DNA of 64,000 bases from Kwoniella bestiolae CBS 10118 (taxonomy: Eukaryota > Basidiomycota > Tremellomycetes > Tremellales > Cryptococcaceae), in assembly GCF_000512585.2 (NCBI RefSeq), contig NC_089241.1:2604001-2668000 (forward strand). The letters run 5' to 3'. Within the stretch, counting starts at the first letter, position 1, and every line of letters starts with the position of its first letter. A program made the translations under genes and the position numbers. The notes below the pieces were generated by a model. That model saw nothing but the letters and a program-made list of their open reading frames with translations. It was not told the origin of the DNA and searched no databases. Below are positions 32,466 through 44,206 of this stretch, one piece after another.

Positions 32466-34596
32466 ATGGCTACCGAGAAACACTATTCCCCCACCCATCT
32501 CGAGGATGAGAAGGTCGTTCAACAGGAGCACATCGAGGTCGCTCACACTCTTGACCCGGAGGCAGGACACGCTCCCGCAAAGAAGGGAGCGAACACTCAA
32601 CTCGATGATGCCGCTCGATTGTTAGCAGAAGCTGGTGGGCATGTCGAGTACACTCCCCAGGAGTCCAAGAGAGTTCTTCGATTGATCGATCTCTACGTGT
32701 GTCTGCCCATGTGTTTGGTATATTTCATCCAGCAAGTAAGTACGCAATCCACGCGTCTTCTCGCAATAATGGCTAGTCAGCTGACGCTCTTGTGAGCAGC
32801 TCGATAAATCATCCGTCTCCTACTCTGCGGTTTTCGGTTTGCAAAAGGAGACCGGCTTGGTAGGCACTCAGTACAGCTGGGTAAGTGAGGTTTACATGCA
32901 TGGTTTGAGCAATCTGATGCTTATGGTCTCATTTTATGCAGCTTTCTAGTATCGTCTACATCGCCCAACTCATTTGTCAACCTCTTTCATCATACGCCTT
33001 GATCGTCTTCCCCGTCAAATACTGGGTCATGTTCAACATGATCTCCTGGAGTATTGTCACCATCGTCACTTGTGTCGGCAAGAATTTCACCGGTTTGCTC
33101 ATCTGTCGATTGTTCCTTGGTATCTTTGAAGCTACCATCCTCCCATCATTCGTCTTGATCACCCAAATGTGGTGGGTTAGACGAGAACAATCATACCGAA
33201 CTATTGCCTATCAAATTGCCAACTCGTTCGCTGCTATCTTTGGTCCTCTCCTGTCTTACGCCATTGGTAAAGCCACCGAAAGCTCCAATGTCATCAAGCC
33301 TTACCAAGGTATCTTCTTGTTCATGGGTTCCTTCAGTTTAGCCTTGGTCCCCCTCGTTTGGTACTTAATGCCCAACTCTCCTACCACCGCCAAATTCTTG
33401 AGAAAAGGAAACGACAGGCTTATCGCCATTGACCGATTGAAGGAGAACAACACTGGTACCAAGGTATGTTTTTCCACACTGTCGTCATTGGCTCCAGCTG
33501 ACAAATGCTCTGTAGGCCTCCAAATTCAAGTGGAGCCAAGTTTGGGAGACCTACAAAGACCCCAAGACCTACATGTGGGCTGGTATGTGGTTCTGTGCCG
33601 CTTGTCCTTCCGGTGGTATCGGTGCTTTCGGTGGTCTTATCACCAAGGTGAGCTGAGCTTGAAGTATTGTCGGTCCTTTTGCTAATCTGTCGAAATCAGG
33701 GTTTCGGTTTCGACACTTTCACCACCATTCTCATGCAAATCCCAACCGGTGCCATCGGTATCACTGCTCTTTTGATCTCCATCTACGTTACCAACCGAAT
33801 CAAGATGAGATGGCCCGTCATTGCGTGAGTGATCGGCTCGCCCTGATGATCTAGCATTACAAAGCTGACCTCCTCGCTCAGTGTCATCGTGCTCTTCCCC
33901 ATCGCTGGTGCGCTTTCTCTTACTCAAGTCAACCACAAGAAGACTGGTGGTCTCATGGCTTCATACTATGTTGCTTACCTCTTCTCTGCCATTCGTGAGT
34001 TGTCCCGGGCCAAATTCGACGGGAAAATTACTGATCTGGCTTTCAGAACCTTTGCTCATCTCATGGTGTAACTTGAACGCTGCTGGTACTACCAAGCGAG
34101 TTGTCACCACTGCTACCATGTTCGGTGCCCTTACCATTGGTAACGTGAGTACCCATTCCGTTGATTTCGATGTAACGGGTGCTGATACAATTTCATAGGT
34201 TATTGGACCTCAGGTTTACCTCGCTAGGGAAGCCCCCTACTATCACACCGGTCTTTACGTCGACATCGCCTGTTGGTGTGTCGAGTTCATCCTCGTCGTC
34301 TCCATGGGTTTCCACCTCAGACGTCTTAACAGAAAGCAAGAAGCTCGACGAGTCGCCATGGGTTTGCCTGCCAACCTCAAGGATATCTCTATCATGTCTA
34401 CTGCTGAGGCCGATGCCTACAAGATCGAATTGGAACAAATGATGGCCGCCGCTGGTGTCAACCGAGACTTGCTCAACCAGAACTCATTCGACGATATGAC
34501 CGATTTCGAGTGAGTGAACCCCTTAGATCGGTATATCTTGACTTGCGCTTACATCATTGCTTCCGCAGGAACCCCATGTTCATGTACGTCTTGTAA
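32466..34596 (+). CDS. MFS anion:cation symporter, Dal5/Tna1-like
   Basis: About 540 aa over several exons with twelve predicted membrane segments. The N-terminus is long, acidic and cytosolic and ends KRVLRLIDLYVCLPMCLVYFIQQLDKSS, a typical start of the Dal5 group. Family marks include GLQKETGLVGTQYSWLSSIVYIAQL, GLLICRLFLGIFEA and TQMWWVRREQS. The C-terminus has REAPYYHTGLY and ends NPMFMYVL after a three-base split codon. Relatives import allantoate, nicotinate, pantothenate, biotin precursors or other organic anions. The exact substrate is unknown. The neighbouring amino-compound permeases (35-40 kb) make a nitrogen-source role attractive. Confidence 0.9.
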
Positions 34597-34966
34597 GAAT
34601 GCTGTGCAAGGAAAATATTATATGTGAACGGTTTTGATAGTTTAATTACTCATGGGATGTAAGATATAAAGGGAAGCAGATCAACGGAAAGGGCATCTGG
34701 GTAATCATTTATAGTATTCATCGGTTTATGTACATCTAGTTATGGGCGGGATATGCATCGATGTGAAGTTTGAGCTTATCCGATTGCTAGACACAAAGCA
34801 GAATTACAAACCCAAAGATGATTTCTCAGACTTCGACGACCGTCTTCTTAACACTGGCAGTCTCTTTCAAGTTATATTTAATCTCGTGCTGGGGTCTGAT
34901 TATCCAGTCACATTCCTCATACTGTTTAAATCTAGCTAGTACACAGTACACTTCCACATTCCACCA
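34597..34966. other. Tail-to-tail intergenic gap
   Basis: These 370 bp lie between convergent transporter genes. I see only 3' untranslated-type sequence. Confidence 0.45.
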
Positions 34967-36978
34967 TCACTCGTCATATACAGAAGCCATATTTTCAGTA
35001 GGGAGTTTGACACGGGGGCCCAAGTATCTCTTCTTGGCGTATCCGAACCATAATGCTATAAGCAGCAGACCAAAGAATGCGGCGTAAACGATCACTGAGA
35101 CTCTAGTCAGCCATGATAATTACAACATTGGAAGATCGAGGACCTCTTACCGTAATTCATGTTATCTGGAGTGACAGGCTACAGGGGCAGTCAGATCACC
35201 TGTCAGCTATGTCCTCCCATCGCGACCGAAAGAGATTTAGACTTACTCTGGCTGCAGGGAACACATATATGACGAGAGATTGGACAACGAAGAAAATGGA
35301 AATGATATTGCAGACGATACCCCATTTTCCAAGGTTGTGCTGTCGATCGGGGAAGAGCTTATTCAACTTCGTACGACCTCCAAACAGCATACACGCACAG
35401 GGCACGGCTGAACCGGAAGTCAGCCTGATTACAAGATGCTGTATTTCAAGATGGAAACTCACTATACGAAATGAAGAAGAAGATTGTGGATCCACCGGTG
35501 AGGGAATTGAACGCAGCGGCTGGACCAAATTGAACCAGGCCGACGAGCAGAGCAATGATAACGGAGAGGATTATGCCATATATAGGTTCTCCGAGCTTCA
35601 CCGTCATGAACACATGTCCATACGGTAACATACCATCCCTAGCAAATGCCATGAGAGTACGTCCTGCGGAAATTGTGTTTCCTCTGGTGGCGTTACTGAA
35701 TACAATGAGAAGGATCAAAATGAAAATGGTAGTGGCGGCTCTGGAATTTGTAGCATCCATGCAGATTTGAGCGAACGGGAGTCTGTAATAACGGAAAGAA
35801 GGTTCAGTACGTGGCGCAGGGCGTGTACCGACACCTACCCGTATGTAGTTCCCAGAACTCGATCAACATCGCTTATCGCAAATAGAACACACACCACAAT
35901 CACCCAGGCGGAGATACCGCTAAACAGGATGGTCCAATTGGCGGCCTTGGGACCTTCCTTCTTGGCGTTGGGAAGTTCCTCGGAAACATGATAGACGATA
36001 TCAAAACCGATGAAAGCGTAGGACGAAGGGAGAAGACCAATGAGCCATGCGATGACAGGGGAGTTCCAGCCTGTTTCGTTGGTGACTCCAGCGAAGACAT
36101 AGGACTAGGATTTAATTCAGCTTTTTTCGTAAACTGCAATAGCGCTACACTGACTGCCGAAGCCTTGGGACTAGCTTTTGCCAAGAGCGTGACTATGATG
36201 ACCAACGAGCCGACTATGGACAGCACCATAAGACCCATTTCAAGTCTTCGATTGGCTCTGCGTGTCGTCATTAGGAAAATCTAAACGAGGACAACGAGCT
36301 GCAGCATATCACTCACTTTGATCCAACTCCCAATGCAGAAAGAGGAGCGAACATCGTCATGGCGACAAAGAGGCCATACTGCTTGGCCGGAGTCAAGACG
36401 AAGTCTGGGTTGTTCACGAGGATAATAGAAGTAACCATGTTGGCTGAATGCAATGGTCACTCAACTATGATCAATAATTTGTGCACTTGAGATTACTTAC
36501 TGCATAGAAAAGCCGCTGCAGCTATACCCAACCATAAACCGATTACGTTGGACATACCAGTGAACCAACTGATGGCAGCTCTTGTCCTAGGAGGACTCAG
36601 CATCGCTGCCCAGTGATACTGTCCGCCTGCCGTAGGAAATACAGCGAACATCTCGCCATGACTAAGTACATTCGCCATGGTACACGACGTAGCGTAAATG
36701 AAGCCGTAGACCACTGTTAGGCGTGTCAGCTTCCGTGGTAACGCGAGGTACGTGTACTTACCTGCGGTGGGACCACCCGCGGTGAGGATCGTGGTAAGAC
36801 TGACAACCAATGCTACCCAACTGTTGATACAAGAGAATGCTAGACTGAAAACGCTCCAGAAACTGAAGGCATGTTTATCTAAAGGTCGAACCTCTTCATG
36901 GGTATCCTGTCCAGACCCCAAGGGTATCTCTGTGATCTTCATATCCTCGGAAGGGGAGTTTTTATCGTTTACTCCCAT
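34967..36978 (-). CDS. APC-superfamily amino acid/GABA/choline permease
   Basis: About 520 aa in many exons. After an acidic N-terminus come HAFSFWSVFSLAFSCINSW, TAGGPTA, AVFPTAGGQYHWAAM and FTGMSNVIGLWLG, all typical of the fungal Uga4/Hnm1 branch. The middle has SYAFIGFDIVYHVSEELPNA, the conserved GFD...HMSEE loop. Later blocks are NATRGNTISAGRTLMAFARDGMLP and LTGGSTIFFFISY. It should take up GABA, choline or a related amino compound at the plasma membrane. The reading ends in a cytosolic tail YAKKRYLGPRVKLP...VYDE. Confidence 0.9.
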
Positions 36979-37616
36979 CTTGGCAACGTTACTGGTGTCC
37001 TTTATCTTGTGTTATATGGTCGAAAGAGTAGAGACGCGATGGAATAAAGGAAGATGAACCAGCCGAACGGGAGTCAGAGCAGCTTATAGCTCCAAGCATA
37101 TCTTGCAGGACTCTTGATACTTCTGTAATCTCGGGTAAAGTGGGAGACGATTTCGGTTAAAACTGTATGTAAATCGAATCATATGATATGAACCAAGATA
37201 TCCAGAATAAACCGATTCACTGGAATCACATAATTGCCAAAATCTAACATCTGTTCTCATTGGCTCAGAGAGGGACGAGTGACCCTGAGCTGGCTAGGCC
37301 TGCAATATAATCGCTGCCTGCTATCATCCAATCATAAACTCGAGCTCAAATTTCGGTAAAAAGTAAAAAGGTTGCTTGTCCGATATATAGGACATGTTTT
37401 AGATACGAAAGATCAAGGGCAAGAAGCGTGGGGCAACTAACGGACAGAAGCCCGAAGCTCATGCCAACCCGATGAGTATAACCGAGACATCACTGCATTA
37501 TAGAATAGTTCTAGTATAAAAGAAATCAAGGTAGTAGTTGAAACTTCCTTGTACCCCATCCTTTCGGCTTCTCGCCGATCCTCTTCCGCAATATATGCTT
37601 GTTACAACGTTACCCT
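36979..37616. other. Intergenic region upstream of the APC permease
   Basis: These 638 bp are the promoter of the permease and the 3' flank of the next gene. A TTTCGGTAAAAAG-type A/T-rich zone lies near 37350. No gene is seen. Confidence 0.4.
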
Positions 37617-39640
37617 CTACAAGGCGTTTGATGCACAAGAGAAGGGCTTCTTGACGGAACCGGAGCTGTTGGGATTGCGGGAGCCCGTCAGTGTGGTCTA
37701 GGTGTACGTCGACGATGAGCACTTACTAGTCAGTGACGATTGCGTCAACACTGGTGTAAAGACCGGGGCCGAGCATGAATAGACCGAGGACGAAGATGAT
37801 GATGTTGATAATACTCATGGTGGTCATCTTCCAGTTTGCCCAGAGTCTGTTCTTGTTGAGATGGTAGTACGCAACAGCCCAGAAAATGAACCCGAAGAAG
37901 GAGTCAAAAGCGGCAGACATGATACCAAGGAAATCTCCCATACTTGGAATGATGCTGAGGACAGGGTCAGCATATATGCGCATGAACATATAAGGTCACA
38001 CTCACTTTCCGAGCACGAAGGCGACGGCCCAGATAAAGATATCGATGGCGATCCAAGTACCCCACCCGACGATGCTGTGAGAGTGGGCGTGTCTAGAATT
38101 TCCAAGGATTCGCTTGAAGATGAACTTGGCAGCGACGTTGCCGTAGATGGTACCGATAACAACAGTAGGGATGAGGACAAAAGCGAAAGCGGACTTTTTG
38201 GCCCAAGGTTCGGAAAGGGAACCGATGATAGGAGCAGTAGCGTATTGACCGTTGTAGTAGTATCCAACAGCAGCGGTGACACTGAAGAGGATGAGTTGAA
38301 GACCAGTCAAACTGGCAAGGGCTTTGGGGAAATCTTGAGGTCGCTTCATCTCAGCGATGAATGAGGGGTACTGGGGTCGAAGTCAGCGGTGTTCAATGGG
38401 TTGACTGCAACAGTAGACATACCAAAATTTGACCAATCCACAAGAAAGTGATGCTGTGGGTCAGGCAACCGGGTCAGCAAAGCTCCGAACGGATGTGGAA
38501 GCATGAAGCTCACTTGAGAACAGCGTTCGTTCCAGCAACGAAACCGGGTGCGCCTGGTAAACCGATACTTGTCTTGACCTCTCCAAGTTCTGGGTAATTT
38601 CCTCCGTAGCCATACAGTGGGTGGTCTTCGATTCCAGCGTACACCATGGAAAGGATGATGGCGATACCCATGGCAACGGCAGAAACGACGGACATGATAG
38701 AGACGTGGTTGAGGGTTCTGGGAAGGGACACGATGACTAATGAGTCGACGTTGTAAGTGAAAATCTCAATGACCGGAGGCACAGCACTCACCTCCTATGA
38801 CCGCAGTGACGGCCTGGAAACCAACGGTGCAGATAGCACTGTCACTGAGGGTATTGAAGACTGGGATGCAATCAGCTGACATATTCTGTGATCGGATCAC
38901 AGAAGACTCACTTTTAGCCCCGGTGAAGACGTGGAATCCAACTGCAGAGGGTCAGCTCAAGTTTGAACTGTACCACATGTTGACTCACTCAAGAAGATGT
39001 TGTTCAATAAAAGCATCAGACCGGTAAGCTCGAAAGCGATTCGAGGGACAGATGGCTATGGACAATGTCAGCGTGTGCCAGCAAGATGGTCCAGGCTTGG
39101 CTTACGAAAAGGATGGCAGCGATATCACAGATATCATGAGCTTCGGGATGTTTCATACAGAATTGCCAGAGGATGTAGGAGGTGTCTACAAGAGGAGTGA
39201 GCAGGAGTTGCGTTAGTTGATGGTGATGAACTCACACCATGTGACAATACCTAAACCGAAGGTGATGAAGAAACCGCAAACCTGATAACAATCCATCAGC
39301 GTTCAACACGCTTTTGCCAAGAATCGTAAATAGCAATAACTCACCCAGCCAAGAACACTCCAACTCCAAGCTAAGGCGAGAATGGCCAAACAGACGTATT
39401 CACCGAAGAGAAGGAGGGTAGCCTTTTGCCAACTGAGTGTTCTATATTTGATATCATGGTCTTGCTCTTCAATAGCCAGGGCGGTGAAGGCGTCCACTTC
39501 TACCTTATCATGCTGAGTCTTGTGCGACTCGGGATCGTACACGGCTTGATCGGCGAGCTGTTCGGAACGCCGATATCAGCTCGGGCCTGGTCTGCTTATC
39601 ATCTGCGAGGTGATGGGAAGCGTCAGGTCAAACTCACCAT
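37617..39640 (-). CDS. AAAP-family amino acid transporter, Mtr-like
   Basis: About 480 aa and eleven or so membrane segments. The best model has a first coding exon consisting of the ATG alone (39638-39640). An 80-nt intron follows, then LADQAVYDPESHKTQHD. Family marks are KYRTLSWQKATLLLFGEYVCLAILALAWSW-type segment 1, WQFCMKHPEAHDICDIA, and TNAVLNITFLWIGQILYPSFIAEM, where Mtr relatives have the same layout. The C-terminus runs past the apparent stop at 37726: splicing GTAAGT to the AG before 37665 gives DYSGSVKKPFSCASNAL, matching the usual PFSCA ending. Relatives take up neutral or aromatic amino acids. A pyrimidine-rich leader (GA run on the plus strand, 39703-39718) precedes it. Confidence 0.88.
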
Positions 39641-41184
39641 CTTGATATGTACTGTATGTGTTCACCAATTGTGTGTGAATGCTCTTGGTATGTTAATGAG
39701 AAAGAGAGAGAGAGAGAGGATCAGACGATGGTGGGGTGAACTATGAGAGATCGATTGTTATATATGGTGTTGGAGTTGGAAGTAACCATCTACTTTTTCT
39801 CTTTTTTAGCTCGGGTAGGAGATGTGATGTAAACGTTGGATGTTAGTCCTTTCGCCCTTGCGTCCTTCCCTCTTTCCCTGTGTCCGAACAGGTACAACCA
39901 TTATTATTGCTTTACATGCGATCTGCAAGATATGTATAAAATAGCAGCAAAAACAAAATCTTCAGAAAACAAATCGATGTCGTGATATGATGAAAAAGTT
40001 GCCAAATCCATCAAGTACTCGGCTCATCCGCCCTTGTGGTACGACTGTTTGTTGTGGTGGGAACCAACGAGAACAGGGTTTTCCATGTGGTTGTTCGAAA
40101 GCCGTCTTGGCAGACTGGGTGAGAGGTAAGAAATAGCCCAAACAACATGTACGTCACATCTCTTTCGACAAACCCTGATTTCCGCATTGGTATGCATTGG
40201 TATGCATTGGTATGCGGAGCATCTCGATCTCACTCTCATTGCGTTTCATGGCGTCAGACGTGTTATCTGGAATTTTTGGGAGATTATCGATTGCATCACA
40301 TATTTGTCAATGCTTGCACTGCTTGCGTGATTGTTGGGGTTTTGTACATTGCCTTTGACTGAGCACTCTCATGATGGATCTTCGTTCGGCCACCCGAATG
40401 TATTGGCAAGGCTCGCGTGAAATGATGTAACAGCGATCAAAGGTGACAATGTCAGCTCTTTTACGCTCGTGGGTCTCAATCGTGCACAGTAAATTCCTCC
40501 TACACCGTTTTAAACAAAACATCAGGCTATGGTGAAAAAGGCCTTTACCTCATACACCTGATAACAATGTGGAATACGTATGGCTGCATGACATACTTGG
40601 CGCATTATCGACAGAGCAAGACAGCAGGCATCGATAATTGAACAGTCTTTGCATCCGCTTGTCGTATGTACCTCGATACAATCATTAGATCTCATGACAG
40701 ATTGTGCGTAATCCAAGATACCCTTGACTTTCCCCTTTCCATCCGCATCGTGAAGTTCTGCGAATTGGCTCGCTGTGATCAGTGAGTATGAAGTAACAGA
40801 AGCAAAAGCCCATCAAATAAATGGCAGGAAGACTATGAAAGGCGCTCAAGCTCCATCAACACTGCCTAAGATAGATTACCAGGCATGTTGAGATACCAAA
40901 GGACTGTCTGCACGCGAAATCTATAGATTGTAAACGTAAGGTTGGAAGAATGTGATTCGACTACAATCACAGAATCATTTCATTAGCATCGACAGACAAT
41001 TTGACAAAGCTCATTGCTGTGACGTGCTGCTCTTCAATGCCACGAGACCAACGCTGCAATCCCAGTCACTCTCCGTTTCCTGTGACAGTCATATTGTGTT
41101 GCCAGGCATGGGACGATTGCCCAATCGACACAACGTATATCCATCGCTTCTCATAGGTCGTATTCATGAGACGACTCACGGGAT
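39641..41184. other. 1.5 kb region without a supported gene
   Basis: It contains the (GA)n run at 39703-39718 and a triplicated 10-mer at 40184-40215. Small ORFs on both strands lack exon logic. A minus-strand C-terminal-like stretch ending HHNKQSYHKGG (stop near 40026) could be a last exon, but no upstream exons could be joined to it. Confidence 0.4.
40184..40215. repeat. Tandem 10-bp repeat, GCATTGGTAT x3
   Basis: Three perfect head-to-tail copies plus GC lie in an intergenic region. Confidence 0.9.
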
Positions 41185-41766
41185 CTATTTAGGCTCGTAG
41201 ACAGAAACTCCAAACAGCTTCTTAACAAACCAGCTATGCGGTGCTACTAAGATTGGACCACCTCTCCAAAATGGTACAACATCTCCCTTCCCGGGCAGCC
41301 GGCTCCTCCTCCTTTGCTCGACTGGTCTGGTCCAGTCACCAGTCTGAAATCTTTTCACATCTTCAGCTTCGACTAAGCCTGTTTTCTGATCCGCTGCCAT
41401 ACACCAGAAACTGACCACATGTCCGAAATCTATGGCTCGCGCGGTCAGACCTTGACTGCGATGTGATTGATCATTGCTGTACAGCGAGATCACCCCAGAT
41501 AATGAGTATGAGGGTTGGTCGATTTTGACATGTTCCAGCTGCGTCCGAATGGCAGTGGGCTGCAAGCTAGGGACGTGGACCGAGCGAAAGTACTGTGGGA
41601 ACGGATTACAAATGATCTTCAATCCGATGGCGATGGCGAAGGAGAGGGGGAAATTCAGGCCTAAGTTAAGCAATTGCCGAAGAGCAGATAGAACGGTCAC
41701 GTTCTTTGACGATGCATTCTGGGCGAATTGAAGCAGATGACGTTGATACGGAGCGAGTGTTGTCAT
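41185..41766 (-). CDS. Divergent caleosin-like protein
   Basis: A single exon of 193 aa. Its layout matches caleosins, lipid-droplet peroxygenases with one EF-hand, a hairpin membrane anchor and a haem. YQRHLLQF aligns with the haem-region LQKHVAFF, and the TVLSALRQLLNLGLNFPLSFAIAIGL segment with the helix plus hydrophobic hairpin. The C-terminal VVSFWCMAADQKTGLVEAEDVKRFQTGDW aligns with LYILAADKDGFLSKE-type sequence. The residues that would bind calcium in the first EF-hand loop (ASSKNVTVLSA) are mostly replaced, so calcium binding is probably lost. The alignment is from memory and weak, so another family is possible. It is divergent from bleomycin hydrolase. Confidence 0.45.
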   Translation of the reverse strand: MTTLAPYQRHLLQFAQNASSKNVTVLSALRQLLNLGLNFPLSFAIAIGLKIICNPFPQYFRSVHVPSLQPTAIRTQLEHVKIDQPSYSLSGVISLYSNDQSHRSQGLTARAIDFGHVVSFWCMAADQKTGLVEAEDVKRFQTGDWTRPVEQRRRSRLPGKGDVVPFWRGGPILVAPHSWFVKKLFGVSVYEPK

Positions 41767-42109
41767 GGCGGGTCGTTGAGGCGAGGCATGATTTCGAATG
41801 AAAAGCGTACCCAGTCTTCAACCTGTTTTGCTCATTGTCGATCATCAGCGTGACGACCATATTGAATGCCCTATGTCGATCGAGTGATACATTTCGGTAA
41901 CATGATGTACTGTATTCCCGGTGTAAGGTGTATCGCGTGTGATAAGGTGCTCACGGTTAAATCCGATGAATTAGCGCCCACACTGCGTGTGCACCCACCC
42001 CTCTCTGACCGCAATGGTCCTCATCGCGATCAAGATATAACATAGCAGGGAAGCGTGTGCTTGTTGTTCGGGTTCCTTTCTTCTTCCCTCCATCAATATT
42101 CTCGCCACC
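41767..42109. promoter_or_regulatory. Divergent promoter, caleosin-like / bleomycin hydrolase
   Basis: These 343 bp lie between head-to-head starts and hold no ORF. I see no specific binding site that I would defend. Confidence 0.4.
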
Positions 42110-43845
42110 ATGGGGTCACAAGTATCGACTGCTCGTTCACCTGCTGTCGACAAGCCTCAAGTCCTCACGGAAAAGGTTCCATTGCCTGAAGATGCTTCGC
42201 TCCAGGCCCACCCAATGGAGTCACCTTTCGACTCGTTGAGTATCAGGGAGCTTGACAAGTGGTCCGAGGACTTTGACAAGGTGAGTAGCCTGTGATGTTG
42301 AGTCTGCTCCGTACGCTAACATTGTTGTGAAGAATCCCACATTCGCTTTATCTCGTCTTGTACTAAGCAAGGCAGATCCGGTCTTATCCTTGTCTTCCCG
42401 TGCAGCGCTCATCCACGACGCCAAGATATTCAACCTTAGACTCAAGGGCACCGGCGCAAACGGCGAGTATCCAGGACCTAGGGTTAATCAAGCCAGTTCA
42501 GGACGATGCTGGTTATTCGCGACAAGTGAGTTGGAATCATCGACATATGGAGCTGACACGTAATTTCAGCCAATGTGTTGCGATACAGCGTCATCGAGCA
42601 ACTTAAGCTAGGGGAGTTTGAGTTGTCGCAAAACTACTTGTTCTTCTATGATAAGCTGGAGAAGGCGAACTACTATTTAGAGTGAGTGAGGGAACACATT
42701 TGACCTGCTAATCAAGACGTAGGAACATACTTGAACTTCTCGACGAACCCCTCAACGGACGACTTCTTGCGTACCTCAACCAAGCACCCGTGAATGATGG
42801 CGGACAGTGGGATATGGCGGTGAACCTGATCGGTGAGTTTTCCAATCAAAGAGTAATCACTGACTCTCTTAGAGAAATACGGCGTCATCCCGAAGACACT
42901 CTACCCCGAAGCATTCTCATCTACTGCCTCGAGTCGGCTCGACTCTCTCCTCACCTCCAAGCTTCGGGAATATGCCGTGCGCTTACGGGCAGCAGCGAAG
43001 CGGACCAATAATGTGGATGATTTAAGGAAATCCAAGGCTCAATTCATGTCCGAAATATTCTCGACCCTCAGCATCGCCCTCGGCTCACCTCCGAAGCCAG
43101 ATCAAAAGCTCACTTGGGAGTACTACGATCGCGACGACAAATTTCATTCTTGGACAGGCACACCAAGGGAGTTTTATGCGCAGTTTGGCAAGCGCAAAGG
43201 AATGGATCCTAAGGACAGTTTTAGTATCATCAACGATCCTAGAAATGAATATGGCAAGCTTTACTCTGTCGAAAGATTAGGCAACGTATGGAAAGGGAAA
43301 GCCGTGCGATGTGAGTTTGACTCCAATCGGATTGAACTGACAATCAGATGTCAACGCACCTATCACCGTCCTCGAAGATGCCGTCATTGCTGGCATTAAA
43401 GCCAACACACCGCTCTTCTTCGGATGCGACGTCGGCAAGGCCAGTAACACACCTGAAGGTGTAATGGATTGCCAGGTCTATGATCTCAAAGCTGCTTATG
43501 GCTTCGAGCTTGGAATGAACAAAGCCCAAAGATTGGAGACGGGCGAAAGCTCAATGACACATGCTATGGTCATCACTGCTGTTCATCTTGATGAGTCCGG
43601 TCGGCCCCTACGATACAAAGTCGAGAACAGCTGGTCTGAATCGGCAGGCGAGAAGGGCTGGTTCATGATGACCGCGGATTGGTTCAAGGAATACGTCTTC
43701 CAGGTAGTAGTACCACAGTCTATAGTGGACAGAAAATGGAGTAACGTTCTACAGCAAGAGCCTGTGATGTTGAAGCCATGGGATCCGATGGTGAGTTTCC
43801 TTTGAAATGAATCCTTCTGACGTGTTTTAGGGATCTCTCGCCTGA
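42110..43845 (+). CDS. BLH1: Bleomycin hydrolase (papain-family C1B cysteine aminopeptidase)
   Basis: About 480 aa in several exons. The catalytic cysteine lies in NQASSGRCWLFAT, the histidine in SMTHAMVITAV and the asparagine in KVENSWSE, all intact. Other family blocks are FELSQNYLFFYDKLEKANY, VNDGGQWDMAVNLIEKYGV and CDVGKASN. The last exon adds the ending WDPMGSLA. This matches the conserved C-terminal arm that sits in the active site and makes the hexameric barrel act as an aminopeptidase. The family cleaves peptides, detoxifies homocysteine thiolactone and inactivates bleomycin. It is cytosolic, with MGSQVS at the start; a glycine at position 2 could be myristoylated, which some yeast homologues also show. 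Confidence 0.96.
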
Positions 43846-44206
43846 TCGTGGAACATGCGATGTTGTATAACAAGTCAAACCCAGTTGTCTCTCCGAATGA
43901 ATGTAACATCTCATGAATATCGCTTCGCGCAAAGCATAGCTATCCCCGGACTGATGACTTGCCCTTTGGCCTTTCACATATCTTTGGCTCGCCTTGAGTA
44001 GAGTAACTCAGCCTATATTGCTTTTCGACCAGTCCTGCATATCACGGGTGTAACGATTCGGCACACTCTCTTTGATCTAGGTACTGCTCCAGGCTCTGAC
44101 AATCGTCCACTTACCGCTGAGTATTTGACTCATACAGTGGTAACTCGTAATTCAGCTGCCAACGGTATCGGTGGGTGGGACTTGCCGATAGGATGTGTCA
44201 GATTTG
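43846..44206. other. Tail-to-tail intergenic gap
   Basis: This 361 bp lies between convergent genes. No feature is seen. Confidence 0.45.

Noticed and set aside
37861..38364. 167-codon plus-strand ORF rich in D, E and S
   Set aside because: Exact antisense shadow of the transporter exons at 37.8-38.35 kb.
40024..40239. Minus-strand ORF ending in a His/Asn-rich tail
   Set aside because: No upstream exons could be joined in frame; includes the 10-bp tandem repeat as coding, which is unlikely.
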